Assembly: GCF_017353185.1 (NCBI RefSeq)
Contig: NZ_JAFMYV010000007.1
Span: forward strand, 271,248-335,247
Length of the DNA: 64,000 nucleotides
Direction of reading: 5' to 3'
DNA from: Fibrella rubiginis
GTDB taxonomy: Bacteria > Bacteroidota > Bacteroidia > Cytophagales > Spirosomataceae
Below are positions 7,851 to 16,074 of the stretch, piece by piece. The position numbers and the translations under genes are program-made. The first letter of the stretch is position 1. Every line of letters starts with the position of its first letter. The notes beneath the pieces are model-generated. The model did no database searches. It had not been told where the DNA came from and worked only from the letters and a program-made list of their open reading frames with translations.

Positions 7851-7939
7851 TTATTAGTTTGTCTGTTTGTTGGTTTGTCTGTTACCGACGAAGCCCCCTT
7901 GCATAAGAGTTCTCAACAACCAAACAGACAAAGCAATAA
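7851..7939. repeat. imperfect inverted repeat with 4-bp period
   Basis: 7851-7869 pairs with 7921-7939 with two mismatches in 19. The left side continues as a GTTT/GTCT/GTTG tetranucleotide-period run to about 7892. It lies between the response regulator gene and hemB, overlaps neither reading frame except near the hemB start, and looks like a decayed member of the intergenic repeat class. Confidence 0.5.
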
Positions 7940-7954
7940 ACACCTGAACAACCG

Positions 7955-8641
7955 TCACACCACTAATTTAAATCCCTCTCCATGCACGTTTACGAGCTGA
8001 ACGCGCTCATCTTCCTTGAGGTATTTGCGCAGTTTAGTGATATAGACATCCATGCTACGAGCGTTGAAATAGGAATCGTCGCCCCAGACCATTTTCAAGG
8101 CAAAACTGCGACTAAGAGGCTGGTTGAGGTTTTGGGCCAGCAGTTTCAACAGTTCCGACTCCTTGCTGGTGAGGCGTTGCCCGGCGGGTTCTCCCTCCCG
8201 AAACAGCATTTGATGGGGGTAGTCGAACCGGAACGAGCCGAACTGGTAGACGTTCATGTCGGGCACGCTACCGGTGCGTTGATAGCGCCGCAAAATGGCC
8301 TGAATTCTGAGCAAAAGCTCCTCCATGCTGAACGGCTTGGTCATATAATCGTCAGCCCCGGCGCGCAGTCCTTGGATAGTATCCTCCTGCATCGACTTGG
8401 CCGTAAGGAAGATGATAGGCACGTCGCGACCCGCCATGCGGAGTTCTTTGGCCAGAGTGAAGCCGTCTTTTTTGGGCATCATCACGTCCAGAATACAGAG
8501 GTCATATTGCCCCGCCATAAACTGTTGCAGGCCCGCGTTGCCGTCGGTGGCGCGGTCGGTGGGGTAGCCTTTCATCGTCAGGTATTCCTGCGTGAGTTGG
8601 CCCAGATTCGGGTCGTCTTCAACAAGTAGGATTGAGGGCAT
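7955..8641 (-). CDS. OmpR-family two-component response regulator
   Basis: The 228-residue protein has a receiver domain (about 3-115) with acidic residues VEDD at 7-10, phospho-acceptor Asp52 in LDVMMPKKDG and a lysine in YMTKPFS. A winged-helix DNA-binding domain follows (about 130-226) with LTSKESELLKLLAQN and RSMDVYITKLRKYL. The ATG at 8641 is chosen because it begins with MPSILLVEDD; the frame remains open upstream only through an inverted repeat. The cognate kinase is encoded immediately upstream on the same strand. Confidence 0.93.
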   Translation of the reverse strand: MPSILLVEDDPNLGQLTQEYLTMKGYPTDRATDGNAGLQQFMAGQYDLCILDVMMPKKDGFTLAKELRMAGRDVPIIFLTAKSMQEDTIQGLRAGADDYMTKPFSMEELLLRIQAILRRYQRTGSVPDMNVYQFGSFRFDYPHQMLFREGEPAGQRLTSKESELLKLLAQNLNQPLSRSFALKMVWGDDSYFNARSMDVYITKLRKYLKEDERVQLVNVHGEGFKLVV

Positions 8642-8650
8642 AAGGAAATT

Positions 8651-8762
8651 GTGAATGAGTGACTGAGCGAATGAGTGAATAGCTTGGAGCGCTTCGCGCA
8701 TAGTAAAACACATGCGCGAAGCGCTCCAAGCTATTCACTCATTCGCTCAGTCACTCATTCAC
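8651..8762. repeat. 51-bp perfect inverted repeat between kinase and regulator genes
   Basis: 8651-8701 pairs exactly with 8712-8762 around a 10-nt loop. The outer 34 bp have a 4-bp period (GTGA ATGA GTGA CTGA and so on); the inner part is non-repetitive and holds GAAGCGCTCC. It begins 9 nt upstream of the regulator ATG and ends on the kinase stop codon, so a kinase-regulator transcript would contain a 51-bp hairpin between the two cistrons. Confidence 0.92.
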
Positions 8763-10741
8763 TAATTAAACGTTGGTATAACAATTTCAAATTCGCTGCC
8801 TTCGCCGGGGGTGCTGGAAACGGTGATCAGACCGTGGTGCTCTTCGGCCATTTTCTTTACGTAACTCAATCCCAGGCCAAAGCCTTTTACATCGTGGCGG
8901 TTGCCGGTAGGTACGCGATAAAACGTCTCGAAAATACGGCCCTGTTGTTCTTTTGTAAGACCTAACCCCTTATCAGCCACGGCAATACCCACCGCTTCCT
9001 GTCCCGATGGCAACGTAGTGTTACGCGTACGGATGCGTAGCGACAACTGGTCGGGTGAATACTTAATGGCATTGTCGACAAGGTTATAGAGCATATTGGT
9101 CAGGTGCACTTCATCGGCCTCCACGAGTTCATTGGTAGCATCGAATTCCAGGTCCAGTTCGCCCTGCCGCTGCTCAATCTGGAGGCCCACGCTGTTAATT
9201 ACCTTCTCAATCACGTCATGCACATTCACCGACGACAGGCTCAGTTGAATAGCCCCCCGGTCGAGCATAGCCATCTGCAGTACTTTTTCCACGTGTGAGC
9301 CTAACCGTTGATTTTCGTCGCGGATAATACCAATGTACCGATTCAGCCGGTCGGCAACGGGTGGATTTTCGTTTACAGGCCCGCCACCCGCCAGCGCCAT
9401 TGGGGCGGGCTGATTCAGTTGCTCGCGCGCCATGTCTACGGCCAGGGAGATGGTCGAAATAGGCGTTTTGAACTCGTGAGTCATGTTATTGATGAAATCG
9501 TTTTTAATGTCGGCCATTTTTTTCTGCCGCAGAATGGTGCTGATGGCGATGTAGAAGCAGGCCATAATTACTAAAATCAGGATGGCCGATCCCGCCAGCG
9601 TGGCCGTGAGCCGTTCAAGTATAAACGCCTGCTGATTGGGAAAGAATAGGTAGACGTAGTTGTTGGTTTCGAGCAGATTGTTTGGAAACAAAGCTGCTTT
9701 ATAACCCGCTGTTTGAAAGCGTTTGTCTGCCTCGCTGGCGTCTCCTAACCCACCCGAAGCCCCATTTGATACGAACAGAAGTTGTGGCCGGTCTTTACTC
9801 CGCACGGCATAATCGAACGGAATGGCGATGCCGCGCTCCTGTAACGCCTGCCGCAGCAACGTATCCAGCGTAAACCGGTCGACGCGTTCTTCCAGGGGGC
9901 GGTCAGAAAACATCATACCTCTGAAAATAGCTTTGATTGCCTCCGACTGATCGGCCACCGAGGTGCCATTAGCGGGCTTGTTGGCTGCCCCGTTGGGTGG
10001 GGCTGGCATCGTCATTGTTGATGTCAGCGTGGGCTTTCCCGTTATTTTTCGATTGCGTTTCACGCGCGCCAGCAAGCGGCCGTTGTCGGCTTTCACAGCA
10101 CCGGGCGACGTCAGCCGGGCTACCGAATCGGGAACCACCAAACCCGACGACGACCGCAGGTAATCATTAACGTGGCTTTGTAGAACCTGATCGATCCAGC
10201 GACTAAAGCGCTCTTGCTGAATAAGTTGTGCTTCAATATCGCCTGCCGCTACCAGCTCATCCTGCTGCCGGTAAAAGGCTTCTACGGTACGAAGCTGTTC
10301 GGGCGTCAGTTGCCGCTGAATGGGTTGGAGCGCGTCCATCTGGATCGTAACCGTACCCGGAACACCCTCGCTGGCCATGTAGGGCGGGGCGGGGCGTTGT
10401 TTCGGCCGCCGCGGAACTGCCGGGGCGGTCCGGCGCTCGGGCTTGCGGAACACCACTGGACTTTGTGCCGCCACTGACTGTGTCGCTTTGGGTGTGTCCT
10501 TGCCAATGGCAATCAGTTGCTGGTGTTGTTCCTGAGCGTTTAGCCGCTGCCGGGCCTGATACTGAATCTCCTGCCGTTCCAGCGTCCGGACCACTTCCTG
10601 GAGGGCGTCGGTCACTTTATAGTCGAACTGTTCTTTCTGCAGGTGAAGGGCGTTACTGATCCAGTAAAGTTGAAACCCTACTAAACCAAGTAGCCCCACG
10701 GCCATCAAACAGACAATCCAACGAATACGATTGGTGGACAT
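8762..10741 (-). CDS. two-component sensor histidine kinase
   Basis: A 659-residue membrane kinase. Membrane segments are at about 9-29 and 384-402, with a large periplasmic domain between them that includes a Pro/Arg-rich stretch near 95-118. The HisKA domain has phospho-acceptor His422 in MTHEFKTPIS. The ATPase domain shows NMLYNLVDNAIKYS (N box), VADKGLGL (G1), FETFYRV (F) and GFGLGLSYV (G2). The start at 10741 (MSTNRIRW) places the first membrane helix directly at the N-terminus. The periplasmic ligand is unknown. It forms a pair with the OmpR-type regulator downstream. Confidence 0.92.
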   Translation of the reverse strand: MSTNRIRWIVCLMAVGLLGLVGFQLYWISNALHLQKEQFDYKVTDALQEVVRTLERQEIQYQARQRLNAQEQHQQLIAIGKDTPKATQSVAAQSPVVFRKPERRTAPAVPRRPKQRPAPPYMASEGVPGTVTIQMDALQPIQRQLTPEQLRTVEAFYRQQDELVAAGDIEAQLIQQERFSRWIDQVLQSHVNDYLRSSSGLVVPDSVARLTSPGAVKADNGRLLARVKRNRKITGKPTLTSTMTMPAPPNGAANKPANGTSVADQSEAIKAIFRGMMFSDRPLEERVDRFTLDTLLRQALQERGIAIPFDYAVRSKDRPQLLFVSNGASGGLGDASEADKRFQTAGYKAALFPNNLLETNNYVYLFFPNQQAFILERLTATLAGSAILILVIMACFYIAISTILRQKKMADIKNDFINNMTHEFKTPISTISLAVDMAREQLNQPAPMALAGGGPVNENPPVADRLNRYIGIIRDENQRLGSHVEKVLQMAMLDRGAIQLSLSSVNVHDVIEKVINSVGLQIEQRQGELDLEFDATNELVEADEVHLTNMLYNLVDNAIKYSPDQLSLRIRTRNTTLPSGQEAVGIAVADKGLGLTKEQQGRIFETFYRVPTGNRHDVKGFGLGLSYVKKMAEEHHGLITVSSTPGEGSEFEIVIPTFN

Positions 10742-10911
10742 ATTATTTTTGGCAAATCCATGCAACGCCGCTCGCCGGGCAGCCATCTTTAGCAGACAAC
10801 CATTAAAAGTACGCCAACCTCACCGGCAGGGGTATGGGCTTAACAACTTTTAACAGCCGCAAACCGTCGCTAACTCGTTAGCAAACAAACCCCTTTCAGT
10901 AGCTGACTATC

Positions 10912-11943
10912 ATGAAAAAAACAGTGAAACAAAGCCTGCAGTTCGCCCTGGGGCTGAGCCTGATGGCCACCGTTGCCCACGCGCAGACAGACGCCAATAA
11001 GCCCGGCGAACTGCGTCTGAAAGTAACCGAGCGCAGTGGAAACGATATCCGCGAAATTGAACGTACCTACCGTGCCGATGGCATGACCGATGCCCGCCGC
11101 GATGCCATTGTGAATAAGCTGATTGATTCACTTCGGGCTACACGCAAGGGCAAAGACAGTCAGATTTCGGTTACGATGGAAGGTAAATATGCCCAGGAAG
11201 GCAAAGGAGGCCCGTCGGGTAGGGTTGGCGTGCAGGAAGACCGTGTGATTTTGCGCAACCGCAACGGCATGAACCGCACGGAAGTAGAAACCATTGAAAC
11301 AAGGCCAGATGACAACAACACTGATCGGCGCGTAGAAGGTTACGCCTATAAAGCGCCACGGCCCCCTCGCCCGCCGCGTGCTCCGCGCCCACTTCGCGGT
11401 AATGTTGACACCAACGTCGACGTGTACATAGACGACTCTTCGATGGCCCACTTCGACACACTGGGTCGGCAACTGCGCCGTCTACGCTTAGACCGCCGTA
11501 AAATGGATTCACTGGCTAGTGGCCTGCGTCGGTTTCAATACAATTTCCGGCGCGATTTCCAGCCCATGGTAGACCAATTGAATCGGGGCGACTGGGCAGC
11601 TGATCTGGAAGGGCAGCTGGCCCGCCCGTTCGAGGCCTGGAACCGAAGCGGCGCTAACCAACCATCGACCGTGCGTGGCCTGGACGCGTATCCCAGTAAC
11701 CCCGACCGCAACATGCTGAATGTACGGTTTAACGCCCCTGCTAAAGGCGATGTGAGCATTGTGGTAACAAACCCCAAAGGCAAAGAAGTAGCTCACCGTG
11801 AGCTGAAAGACTTCGCTGGTGAATTTGTCGGTCAGGTTGACTTAGGCAGAAAAGCCGAGGGAGTCTACTTCGTCACCGTTACTCAAAACGACGACGGTGC
11901 CGTACGCCGAGTGATGATCCGAAAGGATGAATCCGCGAAATAA
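10912..11943 (+). CDS. secreted protein with T9SS-like C-terminal domain
   Basis: The 343-residue product has a signal peptide ending at about 25 (ATVAHA-QT) and a variable, Asp/Arg-rich middle. A Pro/Arg patch (APRPPRPPRAPRPLR) lies near 145-160. The last 80 residues (about 260-340) resemble a type IX secretion sorting domain: YPSNPDRNMLNVRF, then VSIVVTNPKGKEV and GVYFVTVTQ. I do not recognise the rest. It is divergent from the histidine kinase gene, so it may be its regulatory target; that is only a neighbourhood inference. Confidence 0.65.
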   Translation: MKKTVKQSLQFALGLSLMATVAHAQTDANKPGELRLKVTERSGNDIREIERTYRADGMTDARRDAIVNKLIDSLRATRKGKDSQISVTMEGKYAQEGKGGPSGRVGVQEDRVILRNRNGMNRTEVETIETRPDDNNTDRRVEGYAYKAPRPPRPPRAPRPLRGNVDTNVDVYIDDSSMAHFDTLGRQLRRLRLDRRKMDSLASGLRRFQYNFRRDFQPMVDQLNRGDWAADLEGQLARPFEAWNRSGANQPSTVRGLDAYPSNPDRNMLNVRFNAPAKGDVSIVVTNPKGKEVAHRELKDFAGEFVGQVDLGRKAEGVYFVTVTQNDDGAVRRVMIRKDESAK

Positions 11944-11987
11944 TTATCAAACGTGTTAGGTCTCGGAAACCCAATACGTTTATGTGC

Positions 11988-12021
11988 AAAAATGCCCTGC
12001 CGACGTCGGCAGGGCATTTTT
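11988..12021. terminator. bidirectional terminator
   Basis: A perfect 17 + 17 palindrome, AAAAATGCCCTGCCGAC and its complement, with A-run and T-run ends. It separates the plus-strand secreted-protein gene (ends 11943) from the convergent membrane-protein gene (ends 12024). Confidence 0.85.
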
Positions 12022-12023
12022 GG

Positions 12024-12716
12024 TTATGCACGGCTGGCAGTTTTCAGGCGGGCGGTGCGTTGGGCCAGTGCGTCCAGGTAATCAATGACGGCGGCCTCGT
12101 AAAGAATAACCGCAATCACAGTCAGCGATGACAAGATGGGATGGTGGTTGGCGAAGTTGCCCGTTTCAAAGCGGTCGAAAATCAGATGAGGCCACATGCC
12201 TGCATAGATAATGATGCCATAGCCACTATACAAGGCAAAGAAGTTATACCGATTCAGGAGCGTAGGACGCTTTCTAATCAGTTTATACCCCTGCACAAGC
12301 AGCAGTATTGCAAAGTGCCCTACAGCCGCGGCTCTGGCATAAAAGGGTACATAATCAAAAAAATAAGTAGCTACCGGGCTACAGGCCAGATACGCCACGG
12401 AGCTAATCACAACCAGTGTAAAAAGCAGCCGGGGCCAGCGTAGGTAGCTTTTTAGCTTGTCTGATAATAATCGACGGGCGTCTTTGTGCCGGGCTAACTC
12501 AAAATTCTCCTCCATCGCTAGCAAACCTTTCCGGCCACCAAAGTCGGTGTGTACGGCTCGTAATGCTTCGTCAAAAGTTTTACTCTCGGCCATATACATT
12601 GCAATGGCTTCCTGATAATGATCCGTCAATTCGGCAATTAATACCCTGTTCAATAGCCAGTTATCACTTCGTAAGTGTTTGTCAATCAGCGCGATTTGTG
12701 TAGGGTTCAGTGGCAT
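12024..12716 (-). CDS. membrane protein of a PadR-regulated operon, second copy
   Basis: The 230-residue protein has a cytoplasmic N-terminal helical domain (about 1-85) with the pattern LLAEL-D-HYQEAI and FDEALRAVHTDFGG, like the permease-prefix helices seen next to PadR regulators. Five or so membrane segments follow. It lies 3 bp after its paralogue at 12720-13376 and shares the same organisation. The function is unknown; such pairs are usually part of envelope-sensing or lipid-related operons. Confidence 0.6.
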   Translation of the reverse strand: MPLNPTQIALIDKHLRSDNWLLNRVLIAELTDHYQEAIAMYMAESKTFDEALRAVHTDFGGRKGLLAMEENFELARHKDARRLLSDKLKSYLRWPRLLFTLVVISSVAYLACSPVATYFFDYVPFYARAAAVGHFAILLLVQGYKLIRKRPTLLNRYNFFALYSGYGIIIYAGMWPHLIFDRFETGNFANHHPILSSLTVIAVILYEAAVIDYLDALAQRTARLKTASRA

Positions 12717-12719
12717 GGC

Positions 12720-13376
12720 TTAAAAAACAGGCTTATAATAGAACGTTTCGCGGGTAAGCTCAGCTAGGCAAATGGCCTGAAAAAGCACGCCACCTGCCAG
12801 CAATGCAGTAACGCTTAAGTGTGTGGTGAAGGGTACCAGAATGCGCTCATTATCTGTCATAATGAGAAAAAGATTGGCCATGTTGACCGGCCAGCTACCA
12901 TTATTGGAAATGTAGCGCCAGACCAGTTTTTGGCGGCTGTCTTTGTTACGATAGTATGGAATCCAGGCTGCTAACATGACAGCAGCAGGCAAAAAAACGA
13001 ATAGGTAATTTATGATTTTCGCCAAATCAGCGGGTAAGTTGCTGTAGACGGTGCCTAATATCGCGCTTACCAGTACCGTCGCTATCACCATAGGCCAGCG
13101 GAAATAGCTTTTCATGATGGCCACGTGTCGCGCCCGAACTTGCTTTTTAGTAACGGCCTCGTAATCGTCCTGAATCTGCCGTATGCCCGTGCCATCGCCC
13201 AACTCCTGCCAGGCAGTGGTGCTTGCCTCGTAGAAGGATTGGCCTGCTGCCATCTTTTCTTCCGTCAGCGTGGCGTAGTGATCCAGCAACTCTTCCCCTA
13301 AATGGTCGTACTTAATGTTAACCCGAGAATACAAGTCGTGATTAAGAATAATTAGCTGTTTATGAGTCAGTTTCAT
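12720..13376 (-). CDS. membrane protein of a PadR-regulated operon, first copy
   Basis: A 218-residue paralogue of the downstream product. The N-terminal domain has HLGEELLDHYATLTEEKMA and FYEASTTAWQELGDG. It is followed by a KSYFRWPMV segment entering the first membrane helix, which matches KSYLRWPRL in the neighbour, and by four further hydrophobic segments. The gene starts 2 bp after the PadR-type gene, so the three genes form one operon. Confidence 0.6.
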   Translation of the reverse strand: MKLTHKQLIILNHDLYSRVNIKYDHLGEELLDHYATLTEEKMAAGQSFYEASTTAWQELGDGTGIRQIQDDYEAVTKKQVRARHVAIMKSYFRWPMVIATVLVSAILGTVYSNLPADLAKIINYLFVFLPAAVMLAAWIPYYRNKDSRQKLVWRYISNNGSWPVNMANLFLIMTDNERILVPFTTHLSVTALLAGGVLFQAICLAELTRETFYYKPVF

Positions 13377-13378
13377 GC

Positions 13379-13720
13379 CTAAATAGCTGGTTTCAGGTTC
13401 AGGATTGTGTTCAGGTTTTCCATGAAGGCGCGTAATTCAGACGTTCGGCTGACCGACTGTTGCTGTCCGTCTTTAGTGAGCGAATAATATTTGCGCGCCC
13501 GGCCGTCTACCACTTCGGTTTCGGTGGTGAGCAGGCCTTCGGCTTCCAGTTTGTGCAGGGCGGGGTAGAGTGCTCCTTCCGTAATGGCCATCTCGCCTGC
13601 GGTAAGGGCTTTTACCTGTTGCGTGATTTCATAGCCATACATCCGTTCGCGGTCTTCCAGCAACTTCAGGATAATCACGGATAAGCTGCCTTTCAGTACG
13701 TGTTGGGTGGTGCTGTTCAT
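13379..13720 (-). CDS. PadR-family transcriptional regulator
   Basis: A 113-residue PadR winged-helix protein: LKGSLSVIILKLLEDRERMYGYEI, then ITEGALYPALHKLEAEGLL (recognition helix and wing) and ARKYYSLTKDG. PadR proteins are usually repressors of the adjacent operon. The ATG at 13720 is preferred to an upstream TTG at 13738. A strong palindrome lies just upstream (13737-13775) and is the likely autoregulatory operator for this three-gene operon. Confidence 0.88.
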   Translation of the reverse strand: MNSTTQHVLKGSLSVIILKLLEDRERMYGYEITQQVKALTAGEMAITEGALYPALHKLEAEGLLTTETEVVDGRARKYYSLTKDGQQQSVSRTSELRAFMENLNTILNLKPAI

Positions 13721-13736
13721 GAATGCAAGTATACTC

Positions 13737-13775
13737 AAAAATTATATACCTCGAAATCTTAGGTATATAATTTTT
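13737..13775. promoter_or_regulatory. PadR operator
   Basis: AAAAATTATATACCT at 13737-13751 is the exact reverse complement of 13761-13775, with a 9-nt spacer. The core ATATACCT-9-AGGTATAT follows the ATAT-rich dyads bound by PadR proteins. Its position 17 bp upstream of the padR ATG, across the probable promoter, suits autorepression. It could also influence the divergent ROK gene. Confidence 0.7.
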
Positions 13776-13867
13776 TCGCCCTTCCGTACTTTAGCATATT
13801 CATCTACGGTCAACTGTCGGCGTAGTACATTGTCATTGTTCAGCGGATGGTGGTGAGCAGCCGAAAC

Positions 13868-13902
13868 AAATCGTAAATCATACCTCGTAAATCGTAAATC
13901 AA
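13868..13902 (+). repeat. heptanucleotide array abutting the ROK start codon
   Basis: Five contiguous words of 7 bp: AAATCGT, AAATCAT, ACCTCGT, AAATCGT, AAATCAA. The array ends 3 nt before the ATG at 13906, so the whole proximal leader of the ROK kinase mRNA consists of it. No inverted partner is visible nearby. Confidence 0.65.
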
Positions 13903-13905
13903 TTC

Positions 13906-14817
13906 ATGGCTTCAGTTCAGTATCTGGGTATCGACGTTGGCGGCACGAACGTCAAAATGGGCGTTATTGACGCCAAATCGGGTAAAATCACCAATTTCTA
14001 TAGCCACGACACCGATAGCTGGCGCGAATCAGGGCACTTCATGGATCAGTTTGCCGATGCCATCGCTGTGGAGCTGTATGCCAACAAGGAGGTGAAGAAA
14101 GTGGGTATCGGTCTGCCCGGCATGATCAACCGCGAGCGCACAACCCCCCTCGAAATCACGGCCATTCCCGAACTGAACGGTGTGCCAATGGTCGATATCC
14201 TGACCAAACGCTTTCCCGACGTTGAGTTTTTCCTTGAAAATGACGCCAACGCGGCCGCGCTGGGCGAATTCTATTTTGTGGAAGACATGAACGATGAAAA
14301 CTACATCTTCATTACGCTGGGCACGGGCGTGGGCGGGGCGGCCATCATCAGCAAAAAAGTATTTGTGGGTGGCGACGGCAACGCCATGGAGCCGGGCCAC
14401 ATCCCCTCACGGAATGGTAAGGTGCTGGAGCGCAACATCGGCAAGAAAGAACTGCTTGAACTAGCCGTTGCCCGCCGGGCAAGCTACAAAGGCCAGACCA
14501 CCCTTCCCGCCGACGGCAGCATCTCAACCACAGGCCTGGTAGCCGCTGCTGCCGAAGGTGACGCCCTGGCGCTGGCCATCTGGGGCGAAGTAGGCGACAT
14601 GTTGGGCGAAGGCCTGGTGTCGCTCGTGCGTATCCTCGACATCAAGCAAATTCTGATTGGCGGCGGTCTCTCGGCCTCTTTCGACTACATCATGCCCGCC
14701 GTGACCAAGCAACTCGACTACTGGCTCACACCCTATTACAAAGACGGCCTGAAAGTAACCCGCGCCACGCTGGGCAACGATGCCGGCCTGCTGGGTGCCG
14801 CGTCGTTGTGTTTTTAG
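13906..14817 (+). CDS. ROK-family sugar kinase
   Basis: A 303-residue actin-fold kinase. The phosphate-1 loop is GIDVGGTNVKMGVID, the catalytic aspartate lies in LENDANAAALGEF, and the phosphate-2 loop is TLGTGVGGAAI. Adenosine motif GGGLSASFDYI is near the C-terminus. The usual ROK zinc motif CxCGxxGCxE is missing: after EPGHIPSRNG there are no cysteines, so this is a zinc-free ROK protein. Glucokinase activity is plausible but the sugar cannot be named from sequence. The stop codon overlaps the start of a long inverted repeat. Confidence 0.85.
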   Translation: MASVQYLGIDVGGTNVKMGVIDAKSGKITNFYSHDTDSWRESGHFMDQFADAIAVELYANKEVKKVGIGLPGMINRERTTPLEITAIPELNGVPMVDILTKRFPDVEFFLENDANAAALGEFYFVEDMNDENYIFITLGTGVGGAAIISKKVFVGGDGNAMEPGHIPSRNGKVLERNIGKKELLELAVARRASYKGQTTLPADGSISTTGLVAAAAEGDALALAIWGEVGDMLGEGLVSLVRILDIKQILIGGGLSASFDYIMPAVTKQLDYWLTPYYKDGLKVTRATLGNDAGLLGAASLCF

Positions 14818-14972
14818 TAGGGGCGGCCCCTCGTGGCCGCCCGCACTCGGACACGATAGTGGCCGCTGATTTAAACGCACTTTACTACTATCCCTGGCGG
14901 CCCTTATCTTATCCACATATCAGCGGCCACTATCGTGTCCGAGTGCGGGCGGCCACGAGGGGCCGCCCCTAC
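14817..14972. repeat. 54-bp perfect inverted repeat between ROK and murB genes
   Basis: 14817-14870 is the exact reverse complement of 14919-14972; the loop is 48 nt. The outer part, GTAGGGGCGGCCCCTCGTGG, resembles GC-rich intergenic palindromes that I recall from several bacterial phyla. The arms overlap both stop regions: the last base of the ROK stop codon and the murB 3' end, whose last 4 bases fall in the arm. Confidence 0.92.
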
Positions 14973-15994
14973 AATACATTCACTTCCGGGTTGATAGCAA
15001 TACCAAACTTCCGATTCACGGATTCCTGCACCTGCTGGGCCAGGGCTAAAATCTCGTTGCCGGTAGCGCGTCCGTAGTTAACCAATACCAGTGCCTGTTT
15101 GGCATGAACGCCTGCGTCGCCGTGGCGGTAGCCTTTCCAGCCCGCCTGTTCGATGAGCCATCCGGCGGGTACTTTCACCTGCCCTTCGGTGGTGGGGTAA
15201 CCGGGTAGGGCGGGAAATTGTGTTTTCAGGGCATCGAACTGTGCTGCCGGGATCTCTGGATTTTTGAAGAAGCTGCCCGCGTTGCCAATTTCGGCGGGGT
15301 CGGGGAGCTTGCTGCGCCTGATCTTGATAACCGCGTTGCTAATGGCCCGGATGCTGAGCTTATCGTCCGTGATGCCCATCTCGTCGAGAGTTTCCTGAAT
15401 AGCCCCATAGCGGGTGTGGAATGTGGGCGTTTTGTCGAGGCGGAACGTGACCGAGGTAATGATGTATTTGCCTTTCAGCTCGTGCTTGAATACGCTCTCG
15501 CGGTAGCCAAACTGACAGTCGGCATGGGCAAACCGGCGTTTTTCTCCCGTATTGATGTCGATTGCTTCGAGGTGGTCCACCAATTGCTCAACCTCAACAC
15601 CATAGGCGCCGATATTTTGCATGGGTGCCGCCCCGGCCGTGCCCGGAATCAGCGACAGGTTTTCCATGCCGGCATAATTATTGTCTACGCAGAAGAGCAC
15701 CAGTTCATGCCAGTTGACGCCCGCGCCCACCCGTATGTATATATGCAGGTCGTCTTCGCGCACTACCTCGATGCCCCCTATGCTCAGTTTTACAACCAGC
15801 CCCGGCACATCGCGGGTTAAGAGGATATTGCTACCTCCGCCCAGCATGAGTTTAGGCATTTTGGCCAGGTCGGGTAGTTGAAGTAAGGTTTGCAGGTCGG
15901 TTTCTGACGCGACTTCGGCAAAATAGTCGGCGTTGGCCGCGATGCCGAACGTAGTATAAGGCCGCAGCGACACGGCACGTTGAACGGTGAGCAT
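14969..15994 (-). CDS. murB: UDP-N-acetylenolpyruvoylglucosamine reductase
   Basis: Reduces the enolpyruvyl group to form UDP-MurNAc, the second committed step of peptidoglycan synthesis. The 341-residue FAD protein has LRPYTTFGI at the start, the FAD loop LGGGSNILL, GYRESVFK, the catalytic Ser241 in GNAGSFFKNP and Glu337 in NPEVNVL. It is the E. coli-like long type I form. The open frame continues upstream to 16135, but the ATG at 15994 fits the family N-terminus and lies 20 nt downstream of a TAATTTTG box. Confidence 0.95.
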   Translation of the reverse strand: MLTVQRAVSLRPYTTFGIAANADYFAEVASETDLQTLLQLPDLAKMPKLMLGGGSNILLTRDVPGLVVKLSIGGIEVVREDDLHIYIRVGAGVNWHELVLFCVDNNYAGMENLSLIPGTAGAAPMQNIGAYGVEVEQLVDHLEAIDINTGEKRRFAHADCQFGYRESVFKHELKGKYIITSVTFRLDKTPTFHTRYGAIQETLDEMGITDDKLSIRAISNAVIKIRRSKLPDPAEIGNAGSFFKNPEIPAAQFDALKTQFPALPGYPTTEGQVKVPAGWLIEQAGWKGYRHGDAGVHAKQALVLVNYGRATGNEILALAQQVQESVNRKFGIAINPEVNVL

Positions 15995-16014
15995 AGGTTC
16001 ACGAATGATCGGGG

Positions 16015-16031
16015 CAAAATTAGTAAGTTTG
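16015..16031. promoter_or_regulatory. divergent -7 boxes between murB and the SPOR gene
   Basis: On the minus strand 16022-16015 reads TAATTTTG, about 20 nt before the murB ATG. On the plus strand 16024-16031 reads TAAGTTTG, 44 nt before the SPOR-gene ATG. Both match TAnnTTTG exactly and sit back to back. No clear TTG lies at the -33 distance for either, so the assignment rests on the -7 boxes. Confidence 0.5.
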
Positions 16032-16074
16032 CAGGCAGTTTTTCCCGTAATTAAACGGGCTTTCGCTTTATCAG

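Noticed and set aside
8642..8713. 24-codon N-terminal extension of the response regulator
   Set aside because: It is encoded by the palindrome arm and is not needed; MPSILLVEDD at 8641 is a standard receiver start.
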